From Branchiostoma floridae (taxonomy: Eukaryota; Chordata; Leptocardii; Amphioxiformes; Branchiostomatidae): 64,000 nt of DNA. The translations under genes were made by a program, and so were the position numbers. Position 1 is the first letter of the stretch, and every line of letters begins with the position of its first letter. This document shows positions 1 through 9,320 of the stretch, piece by piece. Below the pieces are notes generated by a model. That model saw nothing but the letters and a program-made list of their open reading frames with translations. It was not told the origin of the DNA and did not search any database. The stretch is from assembly GCF_000003815.2 (NCBI RefSeq), contig NC_049995.1, positions 11,700,933-11,764,932 on the forward strand, written 5' to 3'.

Positions 1-308
1 GCTTTTCTGCTTTAGATTTATTTTCTTGAAGAGACGGCCTCTCGACTTGAGGGTGCGCAGCCTCGATTTGAGACCCCAAATAAACTGGGGTGTGCACCGT
101 TCAATTCAATCCTATATCCAAATAACGTATAATTACATAATTATGACTTTGTCAAGAATCTGCATTGGTAAACCACTGGAAACACAACTGAGGAGCTTAA
201 ACAGGTCCAAATTGGACAGAAGAATTTGTTGTGTTAAGTCTGAACCTGGTTTGCAAAAGACGTACATGAATTAATCTTTTTTACTCATATTTCATCATCA
301 TTTTAGAG
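1..308. other. Non-coding lead-in to the first zinc-finger gene
   Basis: No convincing coding sequence is visible here. The stretch ends with a pyrimidine-rich tract and a TTTTAG acceptor at 301-306, two bases before the ATG at 309. It is therefore probably the 3' part of an intron whose upstream non-coding exon lies outside the window. A short open frame at 26-274 has no recognisable domain. Confidence 0.4.
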
Positions 309-1694
309 ATGGCGGAGTTAACATGTGTGCCACCTGTTGAAGACCTTCACGCAGAACAAACTGCGAACGAGACGCACATCAAAGAGGAGCCTACAGGAGA
401 CACTGGATGGGAACAGGATGAACAAGAGAACGTGCTGTGCCAGGAAACGTACAGCGAAGACCACAAAACCCACAACTACCACAATGAAACCAAACTAACT
501 GGGTATGCTCGGAGCGAGACTTACAACAGTTGGAAACAGACAACAGACACGGGACGGCAGCAGGACGAGAAAGAAGTCGTTCAGGACGACGAAACGTGCG
601 GTGTAAAAGCAGAAATTGAGTCCAGTTGTGGATTTGTTAGTATAAGAGAACATCCTGGGAAGGACTTGGAACTTCATGGAAACCTTAGGAAGAAGAGAGA
701 CAGAAGGGAGACCCAGACAACAGACATGGGCCTGCAGCAGGAAACATGTGATGTGAACTTTCCCCAACCTGACAACAAACTACCCTCACAGGCACAGGAG
801 ACCATAGGCATTACTGGAATACATGTGGGTGAACACCGGTGGTTGGATACCGGTGAGAAACCTTTCATGTGTGGGGAGTGTGGGTACAGCACGGCCCATG
901 GGCCTAGTTTATACCTACATATGCGAACCCACACAGCGGAGAAGCCCTACAAGAGTGACCAGTGCGACTATTCTGCGGCACAGAAATTGAATATGAACCA
1001 ACACCAAGCAAAACACACTGGTGAGAAACCCGACATGTGTGCGGAATATAGGTATATGACAGTGCACAAGTCCAACTTAACCCAACACATGAGAACCCGT
1101 GCAAGGCAAATCCCCTACAAGTGTGACCAGTGCGACTATTCCGTACGACGGGAATCGCATTTAGTCCAACATTTGAAAAAACACACCGGTGAGAAACACT
1201 ACATGTGTGGAGAGTGTGGGCACAGGACAGCTTACAAGTCCAGCTTATCCCAACATATGAGAACACATACAAGACAAAAAACCTACAAGTGTGACCAGTG
1301 TGACTATTCTACAGCAGACAAATCCGCTTTGGCCAGTCATCAAACAAAGCACACTGGTGAGAAACCCTACATGTGTGGGGAGTGTGGATACAGGGCAGCT
1401 CGAAAGTTCCATTTAATCCTACATATGAGAACTCATACAGGAGAGAAACCCTACAAGTGTGACCAGTGTGACTATTCTGCTGCCCAAAAGTCAAATTTGG
1501 ACCAGCATCTGTCAAAACACACCGGTGAAAAACCCTACATGTGTGGTGAGTGTGGGTACAGGACAGCTCATAAATCTGCCTTGTCTCGACATATGAGAAC
1601 CCATGCAGGAGAAAAATCCTACAAGTGTGCCGCACAGAAATCTTCTTTGGATCAACATCTATCAATACACACAGGTAAGAAATCGTACATGTGA
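309..1694 (+). CDS. C2H2 zinc-finger protein, 461 aa (ZF1)
   Basis: Probable nuclear DNA-binding protein. Residues 1-180 are acidic and without a recognised domain. They contain two psi-K-x-E sumoylation-type sites (IKEE near residue 24, VKAE near 99) and an HPGK motif. Ten C2H2 units follow at 28-residue spacing from about residue 186, alternating YMCGECG and YKCDQCD types with HTGEKP linkers. Finger 1 and fingers 4-9 keep all four zinc ligands. Finger 2 has Ser for the first Cys. Finger 3 has Tyr for the second Cys and Arg for the last His. Finger 10 lacks six residues including its second Cys. The ATG at 309 follows a splice acceptor (AG at 305-306), so the coding region is probably one exon. 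There is no KRAB or SCAN box. Targets are unknown. The degenerate fingers suggest a gene under relaxed constraint. Confidence 0.8.
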   Translation: MAELTCVPPVEDLHAEQTANETHIKEEPTGDTGWEQDEQENVLCQETYSEDHKTHNYHNETKLTGYARSETYNSWKQTTDTGRQQDEKEVVQDDETCGVKAEIESSCGFVSIREHPGKDLELHGNLRKKRDRRETQTTDMGLQQETCDVNFPQPDNKLPSQAQETIGITGIHVGEHRWLDTGEKPFMCGECGYSTAHGPSLYLHMRTHTAEKPYKSDQCDYSAAQKLNMNQHQAKHTGEKPDMCAEYRYMTVHKSNLTQHMRTRARQIPYKCDQCDYSVRRESHLVQHLKKHTGEKHYMCGECGHRTAYKSSLSQHMRTHTRQKTYKCDQCDYSTADKSALASHQTKHTGEKPYMCGECGYRAARKFHLILHMRTHTGEKPYKCDQCDYSAAQKSNLDQHLSKHTGEKPYMCGECGYRTAHKSALSRHMRTHAGEKSYKCAAQKSSLDQHLSIHTGKKSYM

Positions 1695-1764
1695 CGTGAG
1701 CGTATACAGTTTAGCAACGAAATCCGACTTATCAAAAGAAATGAGAACCCTTACAAGTGAATTT
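1690..1764 (+). pseudogene. Remnant of an eleventh zinc finger beyond the ZF1 stop
   Basis: Past the ZF1 stop at 1692-1694, a second reading frame starting at 1690 still reads as a finger: a C-x-V-S-V-Y-S start, then ATKSDLSKEMRTLTSE. It is frameshifted against ZF1, and its second Cys and first His are lost. This is what remains of a once longer array. Confidence 0.6.
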
Positions 1765-2171
1765 TCTTTTTCAAAAATTTGATCAGTGCGTGTCTTTTGC
1801 GTGAGGGAAATTTAATTTAGAGAAACAGTTTGTCTCCAATATAAGCTCCTTGGTAACACACTGATAAGTAACTAGTAGTGCAGCCGGGAAGTTGAATAAT
1901 CCCCTTGTGGGTGGAGAGGAGAGACACTGTAAACTCACCTCTTCCATGTTCTATCTAATTTATGGTTTTCTCAGGGAGGTCAGTTTATATTCGGTATGTC
2001 TTATCATTAATTTTTTATTTTTAAATGATAGTGTTATACCTTGCCAGGTAAAATGATTATTACGTTATTTCACTATTCATACCTAATGACTAATCATTAA
2101 ATAAGTGTTATACCTTGTCAGATAAGATAATTTGTAATATGTTGTTTTACTATTTATACCGCACCCTGTAG
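1765..2171. other. Interval between ZF1 and ZF2
   Basis: AT-rich sequence with two related stretches ('gtgttatacctt-g-cag-taa-atgatta' type, near 2030-2060 and 2105-2130). It ends in a pyrimidine-rich tract and a CTGTAG acceptor at 2166-2171. It is read here as 3' flank of ZF1 plus an intron of ZF2. No clear ZF1 polyadenylation signal is visible. Confidence 0.35.
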
Positions 2172-4054
2172 AAATAGAAGATTCCAGTCTTGAACGTTTC
2201 GGTGGAGAACGGTGTGATGAAGATCCTGGGAAGGAGATGGACAAAACTGGACATCCTGGGAAGGAGACTGACCGCACCGAACACCCTGGGAAGGAGAGTG
2301 ACAGCAGGCGGCAGGGCGAGGAAAGGGCCGTCCCAAATGACGAGGAAACGTGCGATATTAAAGCAGAAATGGAAGAGTCCAGCTGTGAGCTTTCTATTGA
2401 TGAACTGTGTGCTGGGCATCTTGGGAAAGGCATGGACCATTCTGGGAAGGAGACGGACTGTGTAGAAATCCCTGGGAAGGAGAGCATGGAGACCCATACA
2501 ACAGACATGGACCTGCAGCAGGAAACGTCTAATATGAACTTTACCCAACCTGACAACACATCAACCTCACAGGCACAGACGAGCATAGGCAATATGGGAG
2601 GTACACTATTTTTTGTACCTTGGTCACCTATCCCAGTCCAGACTATGATTATCCCTGTCCAGGGTATGACTGTTGGGCATCCTGGAAAGGGGAGTGCCAG
2701 CAGGGAGACCCAGACAACAGACCTGGACCTGCAACAGGAAACGTGTGATGTGAACTTTCCCCAACCTGACAACACATCAACCTCACACGTACAGGAAAGC
2801 AGAGGCAATGTGGTCAAACACACCGGTGAGAAACCCTACATGTGTGAGGTATGTGGTTCCAGGACAGCTCGAAAATGTAACTTAGCCCTACATAAAAGAA
2901 CCGATACAGAACAAATGTCTTACGAGGTTAAACAGCACGACTATTCTGCGGCTCAAAAAGTGGTCCAGAATGACTATTCTGTGGGCCATTTGGACAGTGC
3001 TCTGGTAGCCGATCGCGAACACAGTGTTGACAAAACTTACATGTGCGACAAGTGTGGGTACAGAACAGCTAAAAAGTGCCACTTTTCCAAACATATGACA
3101 ACTCACACAAGAGAAAAGCCCTACAAGTGTGACCAGTGTGACTTTTCCGATTCACGAAAAGGCGACTTAAACAGACACATCAGGGCAAAACACCCCGATA
3201 GAAAACCCTACCAGTGTGGGGAGTGTGGATATAGGGCGGCCAAAAAGTCCAACATATCCCGGCATGAGAGAACACATACTTACAAGTGTGATGAGTGCGA
3301 CTATTCAGCAGCACTGAAAGACCAGTTGGACCAGCACGTCATGATGAAACACACTGGTGAGAAACCCTACATGTGTGAGAACTGCGACTATAGAACAGCC
3401 AACAAGTCTCACCTAGCCCTACATGTGAGAAAACACTTCAAACCCTACAAATGTGACCAGTGCGACTATTGTGCTGCAAGGCAAGACGAGTTAGATCGGC
3501 ACGTCGTTACAAAACATACAACGGAAAAGCCATACATGTGTGAAGAGTGCGGACATAAGACGGCATTTAGATCTGCTCTTATTCTACATAAAAGAAAACA
3601 CACTGGTGAAAAACCCTTCATGTGTGAGGACTGCGGGTACAGAACGGCCGACAGGTCCCACTTATCTCGACACATCAGAATCCACACAGGTGAAAAACCC
3701 TACAAGTGTGATCAGTGTGACTATTCTGCAGCAAACAAAGACCATTTAGACGAACACGTCGTGAGAAAACACACCAGTGCGAGACCGTACAGGTGTGAGG
3801 AGTGCGGGTATGGAACGACAACTAAGACCATACTAGCCCGACACATGAGAACCCACACAGGTGAAAAACCATACGGCTGTGATCTGTGCGACTATTCTGC
3901 CGCAGAGAAAGCTTGTTTAGAACGGCACATCATGGTAAAACATACCGGTGAGGAACCGTACATGTGTGGTGAGTGCGGGCACAGGACAGCCGATAGGTCC
4001 CATCTAAGAAAACATATGAAAAAACATTTTGATGGGAAACCCTCTCAGACGTGA
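2172..4054 (+). CDS. C2H2 zinc-finger protein, at least 605 aa (ZF2)
   Basis: The frame is open from the acceptor AG at 2170-2171. The first in-frame ATG is at 2237 (605 aa), but the open codons before it read EDSSLERFGGERCDEDPGKE, like the ZF1 leader. This is probably therefore a terminal exon whose true start lies upstream. The N-terminal 200 residues hold several H/D-PGKE repeats, an IKAE sumoylation-type site, and two copies of the module (T)TD-DLQQET...NF-QPDNTSTS, which ZF1 has once. One degenerate finger (last His replaced by Asp) and a ruined finger follow, then twelve intact C2H2 units from about residue 255 to 598. These alternate H-x3-H fingers of YMCGECG type with H-x4-H fingers of YKCDQCD type. 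Two linkers are shortened and lack TGEKP. An AATAAA lies at 4271-4276. Likely a nuclear DNA-binding factor with unknown targets. Confidence 0.8.
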
Positions 4055-4974
4055 GATACTGGCATGAGGCACGCCGCAAGCCGGTGGAGGAAATAGACTG
4101 GATGTAATGATATTGACCGGTCTTAATTATAAGCAGGATTTGTTCTTTCTGTCAGGGACCAACCATTAGTAAAGAGTGGAGACAGGAATAGTTTCAGTAT
4201 CTAGGCATAGCCCCCCCCCCATTGTCATTTGTGTTAAAATCAACTGTTTTATATTTTGCAGCGCTTTCGAAATAAAGGAAGTGCCAGCAAAGCATTTGGT
4301 TTGATGTTGATTTCTGCCGTCTGATAATACTAATTTGACTTTGACTTTTTTTAAGATCTACAATTAGCTTAACAATATGCAAATACATTGTATACGTAGC
4401 TACTCTTCCTGTGGTCCATATCAACAAACTTGACACAGAGAAACATATACAGATATATACAAACCATACAATATACATACAATTCACGAGTGATTAAAAG
4501 GTAACTTAAATATTGCTTAAGGTCATCAGTTCAGGTCTTCCTCATATGAGGTGCTATTAACGATGTCCGACCATACATCTCTATCTAGCATGGCGGCTAG
4601 CAAGTTGTAGTCCTTTAAACCAACCTTCTCTTCCAAAACTTTCTTAAGTGTCAGGTTCGGTCCCGAGGAGAACTTTGGCGGCCATCTCCTCACGACGTGC
4701 TACATGGCCAGCAAGAGCCAGGCTTCTATTCTGAATAGTTCATATACAATGGGAAAAATCTATTGCTTTTACAATTTCAAACCATTCCATGTGTTGGCCA
4801 TTATGTTGTACTACAAAAAAACTCTTTTTGAGCGTTTTTTCCTTGTCTTAGCAGGTCATGTGAGGATTTCCAATCGTGGCGTAATTTTAACAAAATTTAG
4901 ATGAACTAAGACAATGTCTCAAATTACAATACAGTACACAGTAAGTCAAACACAGGACATTGATTTAAATACAT
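4055..4974. other. ZF2 3' flank and spacer
   Basis: Contains the AATAAA at 4271-4276, which fits as the ZF2 polyadenylation signal, and a poly-C run near 4208-4218. I recognise no gene in the remainder (4280-4974). Confidence 0.4.
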
Positions 4975-5258
4975 TGATTCCGCATACAAGAAAGAAGGAA
5001 TCCGCATGTTGTGTCCTGATCTTCGCTCTTCATTTGACATGCGACTCTGCTAGTATTTATCTAGTCTAGACTTGAACTGGTTAACGCTATCAGCTGTAAA
5101 TACTGTATCTGGCAAAGAGTTCCAGTTCTGACACTAAAAGTTTGACTTTTCACCGTAGCCCTTGCCAGTGGGACCTGTAGCTTGAGATTGTGCCCTCTAG
5201 TTACTGTCTGTTCCACATGAGTAAAGAATGTTCCATTGTTGAATGCCTCATTCAACGT
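4975..5258 (-). mobile_element. 3'-end fragment of a CR1/L2-like LINE
   Basis: Read on the minus strand, this encodes the tail of a reverse-transcriptase polyprotein: FFTHVEQTVTRGHNLKLQ, then PLARATVKSQTFSVR. The downstream 3' end follows. The same sequence recurs at about 30150-30400 in a longer copy, which confirms a dispersed element. The 5' end is truncated, as is usual for LINE copies, and the frame is interrupted. Confidence 0.7.
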
Positions 5259-5551
5259 CTTACCTCTTCTTTACTGCTCCAAGGTTCTCCTGACCGTGAC
5301 CTTGTTATCAAGAGTAAACTACAGCAAGTGACAACTGCTAAACGATTCACTTCCTGCTATGCCACTGCCTAGTCTTACATTCTTAGCTTATTATGATACA
5401 TACGTTCCAGCTGCAATTGATTTTAAATATATCAACTATTTTGTTCTATTGATATTTGTTACATTTTCGTATTGTGTATGTATGTATGTGGTCACGATAT
5501 CAGCCTTCGGTCTATGTGCCCATGGTGCACATTGTAGTTTGTTTTTATTAA
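5259..5551. other. Spacer before the piggyBac element
   Basis: About 290 bases of AT-rich sequence between the LINE fragment and the TTAA at 5552-5555. No gene or repeat is recognised. Confidence 0.3.
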
Positions 5552-5555
5552 TTAA

Positions 5556-5617
5556 CCCTCAAGCACCCGACCTTTTTTTGCGACTAAAATGACCGAGTGG
5601 GGTCCAAATGGACCCCA
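5556..5617 (+). repeat. piggyBac left terminal inverted repeat and subterminal palindrome
   Basis: Terminal repeat at 5556-5569, then an end-specific run containing TTTTTTTGCGACTAAAATGA. The palindrome TGGGGTCC-AAAT-GGACCCCA lies at 5598-5617. The same layout is seen, reversed, at the right end of the 42-kb relative. This end is on the transposase 3' side. Confidence 0.75.
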
Positions 5618-5689
5618 TTTTGATTCGTTAATAAATGCATCTAATTTGCATTGTTTGGGTAATCTTTGCATATACATTGCTTCGTCATA

Positions 5690-6420
5690 GTGAGAGAAAT
5701 ATTTTGGCATGTTGAAACATGAATATATTTGGCTCATTATCATAATTTATGCAAATAAGTGAAGGAGGACCCCATTTTTAACAACAAATTTTACCTTTAT
5801 TTCATATATTTCGTCCTTTACATGTCTACAAAAATATTCATATGTTGCTATTATGAAATAGGTATCAAATGTTAGTTATTGAACAAGGAATGTTTGAATA
5901 TAAGTTAAAAGTAAGGAATATAAATATAGATATATGAGGTGATTATGCTAACACATTTAGGAATGGCTGAGCACATACAGACTGGTACCCATGATCTAAA
6001 TCCTAGTATATAAACTGATTTGTGTCTACTTCTTCAAAAACAATAGTGTCCTTGTTGTGTATGAAAAATTTTGGCTTGTTTAGGTGTGAATAATTTCAGC
6101 TAATTATCATAATTTATGCAAATATGTGGAGGAGGACCACATTTTTTTGCTAACAATTTTGCGTTTTTTCCCACAAATTTCGTCCCTGACATGTCTAAAC
6201 ATACTTATATGTTACCTATTATGAAACAAGTATCAAAAACTAGTTATTGAATAAGGAATCTTAGAATATAAGTTGATTGTAAAGTATACAAGAGCTGATT
6301 ATGCTATGCTATCACAGTTATAATTAGCTGAGCACATACAGACTGGTACCGATGATCGTAATTCTAATAATATACAAAGTGACTGTAGCTACTTCTTTAG
6401 AAACAAAAGTGGCATTACTG
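5690..6420. repeat. Tandem duplication, about 365-bp period, inside the piggyBac element
   Basis: Two diverged copies, about 5690-6055 and 6056-6420. Matching landmarks are CATAATTTATGCAAATA (5741 and 6108), the run GGAGGACC-CATTTTT, ATTTCGTCC--ACATGTCTA, and GCACATACAGACTGGTACC (5971 and 6332). The offsets are 361-367 bp. The duplication lies between the left end and the transposase stop, so it concerns non-coding or subterminal DNA of the transposon. Confidence 0.75.
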
Positions 6421-6638
6421 TATTTACACTGATAAAAATGGAGGTTAGCATGAAAAAGCAAGTATGCAGATAAAATAAGACATATAAATATAAGAATGTC
6501 ATTGTACAGAATTCATTGGACATTGTGATGGGTAACCTGACCACGTGAATATCTGCTTCTTCTCTATCAGGCAACACTACAATTGCTTCTACCTGTGCTA
6601 AGTGCAAAGTGCAAGAAGACGATGTTTGTAGAACAAAG

Positions 6639-8567
6639 CTACAAGCAATCACCACATACGTATTGCTTGTAGCTGTGTTCTGCGCAAACTGTTCTTCCGC
6701 ATCCTGCACAAGCACGTCTGACTTTCCGATCAGAGCTGCGTGGGCATAACTCGCATCTCTTGCGCCCTTCTTGTGCAGCAGCTGCTGCTGGCTCCTCTGC
6801 TCGTCGGACAGATCTTACACCAATGCGAGCCATTGATTCTCTAGTTGCAGGCATGAGATATGGGCTCTGTGCCCTTCTTTGGACATGAGGCATTACTAAG
6901 TTGTACCCAAGTTCCCTCAAGAAGAGGCGGCGCCTCCGGCTGCATGCAGACAAGTTCCAGTCTGGGAAGTTTCCAAGGAAGACAATCAGAGAAGCAATTC
7001 CTGCCACATCCAAGAGATTGAAAAACAGCACCATTGGCCATCTGTTTATCTTGCGCCTGCATGTGTGCATTGTCGCTAGATGATCCAGATTGTCTACACC
7101 ACTCTTTGTGGCATTGTAGTGCATGATAATCTCTGGCTTTTGTTGCTCGCCTATGATGTTTGCGTCATGGTGCATGCTTGACAGAACAAGGACAGCTTTG
7201 CCTTTGGAAGGTACATATGATGTGAGAGTCAGTTGGTCCTGGAAGCCAAACATGGAGCTATTCACTTCTTTGTGGTTTGCAGCCTTCATCACTTCTGGAA
7301 TATGTGGTTTGTTAGACCTTATTGTCCCAACATATGTAAGTCCATCCTCCAAGAGATCTTCAGCTAGTGGGATAGAAGTGAAGAAGTTGTCTGCTGTGAC
7401 GTTTCTCCCTGTTCTGCGCCAAAGATATGTCAGCTCTTTTACCACTCTTGCCCCTTGGCCTATCTCTCGCTGTTCCCCTGGTTGTCTCCCTAGGTACACT
7501 TCTCCTTTCAAGGGGTAACATGTTGTCGCATCGCAGTTCCACCATATTTTCAGTCCATATTTAGCTGGTTTGGATGGTATGTACTGCCTGAATGCGCATC
7601 TTCCCCTGAAAGCTACAAGTTGCTCATCAACACAGAGATCTGTGCCAGGGATGTAGTACTTTGGTAACTGTGCTATGAACATCTCCCAAATGTCCCTAAA
7701 CGCCGCAAGTTTGTCAGTAGCTCGCCGTTCAGCACGGGTCTCCCTGTCGTCAAAGCGCATGTACTTCAAAATGTTTCTGAATCTTTCCCTGGTCATAGTT
7801 GCAGGGAAGACTGGTTTGCCATCAGCTGTAGACCAGAGAGAAGCCTGAGGCTCATGGTTACTCTGGTATAAACCTGCTATGATGCATAATCCAATCACTG
7901 CCCTTATCTCTGTTCCATCAACTCGGCACCACTCTTCTTGTCTTTCATTCTCCTGATTGTCATTCCACTCTCTGTGTTTTCGTCTCGCCTCTCTGTTGGT
8001 TTGCTGTACAATAAGATCAATCATAGCAGGTGTCACAAAGAGGGAAAATGCTGACTGGATGTCCACGCACCTAGCAGCATTAGTTATACCTGGCGGATTT
8101 CTTATTATGTCCTGATTTCGGCGCCTGCCGAGAGGAGGGGGGTTTTGGTCCCATACTGTTCCGTTTTTTCCTTGGTAGGGCCTGTCAACTACTGGATTCT
8201 CATTCCCTGCATCCTGATTTACTGCCGGGTTGTTTATTGGTGCTCGGCCTCTCCCTCTTCCACGTCCTCTGGCTCCACGAGCTCGTCCACGTCCTCTAGC
8301 TCCAAGACCTCTGGCTCGTCCACGACCTCTTCCGCGAGCCCTTCCCAGACCTCTATCCGCCTCTTGACGGATCTCTTCCCTGGGGTGGTCTTCTTCCTGA
8401 ACAGATTCTGTGTCAGAATGGTCTGACGCATCTGACAGGTGGTCTTCGACGTCTAAATCGGACTCATCCTCATCAACTGAACTGTTCTCATCGTCACTTT
8501 GGGCGTTGAGTATTTGACGCAAGGCCTCTGCAGCCGTATATCTGGCTAGTCTCTCTCTGGTGGCCAT
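6639..8567 (-). CDS. piggyBac-family transposase, 642 aa (PGBD4-like)
   Basis: Cut-and-paste DDE/D transposase. I chose the ATG at 8567 (MATRERLARY). The frame is open further upstream to 8777, but that extension is hydrophobic and lacks family character. Residues 20-70 are acidic. Residues 73-108 form an Arg-Gly-rich basic tract, perhaps a nuclear-localisation or nucleic-acid-binding segment. The DDE core spans about 165-540. Its three acidic residues fit D314 (CVDEQ), D393 (TADNFF) and D492 (SGVDNLD, with D495 next). A C-terminal cysteine-rich domain at 604-642 has C-x2-C, C-x2-C, CAEH and C-x2-C, as piggyBac proteins use to bind their ends. There is no internal stop or frameshift. It could be an active transposase or a recently silenced one. 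Confidence 0.9.
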   Translation of the reverse strand: MATRERLARYTAAEALRQILNAQSDDENSSVDEDESDLDVEDHLSDASDHSDTESVQEEDHPREEIRQEADRGLGRARGRGRGRARGLGARGRGRARGARGRGRGRGRAPINNPAVNQDAGNENPVVDRPYQGKNGTVWDQNPPPLGRRRNQDIIRNPPGITNAARCVDIQSAFSLFVTPAMIDLIVQQTNREARRKHREWNDNQENERQEEWCRVDGTEIRAVIGLCIIAGLYQSNHEPQASLWSTADGKPVFPATMTRERFRNILKYMRFDDRETRAERRATDKLAAFRDIWEMFIAQLPKYYIPGTDLCVDEQLVAFRGRCAFRQYIPSKPAKYGLKIWWNCDATTCYPLKGEVYLGRQPGEQREIGQGARVVKELTYLWRRTGRNVTADNFFTSIPLAEDLLEDGLTYVGTIRSNKPHIPEVMKAANHKEVNSSMFGFQDQLTLTSYVPSKGKAVLVLSSMHHDANIIGEQQKPEIIMHYNATKSGVDNLDHLATMHTCRRKINRWPMVLFFNLLDVAGIASLIVFLGNFPDWNLSACSRRRRLFLRELGYNLVMPHVQRRAQSPYLMPATRESMARIGVRSVRRAEEPAAAAAQEGRKRCELCPRSSDRKVRRACAGCGRTVCAEHSYKQYVCGDCL

Positions 8568-9098
8568 GGCGTACCTGTCAAATGTTAAGATGCCATTCTT
8601 AGAAGTGACAATATGTGGGGATGTGTAAAATAGACTTGTCTCGGTTCGGTTATTGTAAACATTTGTAAAGCCCAGCACAAATATACCGGAGCTAAGGCAG
8701 TGCCCCCCTCCCCACAGTATGCTTCGACACTGCATATATAGGATAAAAAAAATATACTCCAAACTTGAATAAAACATGAAATTTTCAAGTACGTGTTATC
8801 AGCACATATCTAGCTTCATTGTACTAATGTTATATTCAAAGGATGGTTTACAAAGGCAGAGAATTATCATGGATTGAAAGAGATAACTTACCTAAGAGGC
8901 AAGGCCTGCAGAGGTGGACATGTGGTTGACCTTTGCCCTCAGAGGTCATAAAAAGGTCATGACCTCGGATGACCTCATAACCTGATTCCTAGGGATGAGT
9001 TTACTTGGCAAACTGCATGATATTGAAGCAATTATGCTTGCTGGGGGACATATCAAAGACAGCCAAACACTTCTGTATGTTGAAAAATCCACATATTT

Positions 9099-9120
9099 CT
9101 GGGGTCCGTTTGGACCCCAG
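9099..9120. repeat. Internal copy of the piggyBac palindrome
   Basis: CTGGGGTCC-GTTT-GGACCCCAG, perfect 9-bp arms around a 4-nt centre, about 180 bp inside the terminal-side copy. The 42-kb relative has a matching palindrome at 42284-42305. Confidence 0.75.
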
Positions 9121-9277
9121 TCGGACATACCTCAGACTTCCCTTTATAACTTTTACAAAATCATTTCGATCTCCGAAAAAAAATAGGAGAAGTTGGAGAA
9201 GAGGTTTATGAACAAAGTCACGGAAGGGATTTTTGTTCCGATGCAAAATTTTCAAATGGCACATCAAAATATAGGCC

Positions 9278-9313
9278 TGGGGTCCAAACGGACCCCACTC
9301 GGGTGTTTGAGGG
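9278..9313 (-). repeat. piggyBac right terminal inverted repeat and subterminal palindrome
   Basis: Palindrome TGGGGTCC-AAAC-GGACCCCA at 9278-9297, followed at once by the terminal repeat at 9300-9313. At this end the palindrome nearly abuts the terminal repeat, whereas 28 bp separate them at the left end. The ends are therefore asymmetric. Confidence 0.75.
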
Positions 9314-9320
9314 TTTTTAA

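Larger units (their letters stand above)
5552..9320 (-). mobile_element. Apparently complete piggyBac-family DNA transposon
   Basis: A 3.76-kb element. The left end is TTAA (5552-5555) followed by CCCTCAAGCACCCG. The right end is CGGGTGTTTGAGGG (9300-9313), then TTT and TTAA (9317-9320). The ends are inverted repeats with a single mismatch over 14 bp. The CCC start and TTAA target are piggyBac hallmarks. The three extra T's between the right end and TTAA are unusual. Copies of the palindrome GGGGTCC-N4-GGACCCC lie just inside each end. The single transposase gene is uninterrupted, so the element may be young or still active. A non-autonomous relative lies at 42088-43068. Confidence 0.85.

Noticed and set aside
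2602-2661. Tiny intron in ZF2 around 'gaggtacact...cag'
   Set aside because: The stretch is in frame and open, and a 40-60-bp intron is implausibly short here, so it is treated as coding.
8568-8777. Upstream extension of the transposase frame
   Set aside because: The extra 70 residues are hydrophobic and lack family features. MATRERLARY at 8567 followed by an acidic region is the more typical start.
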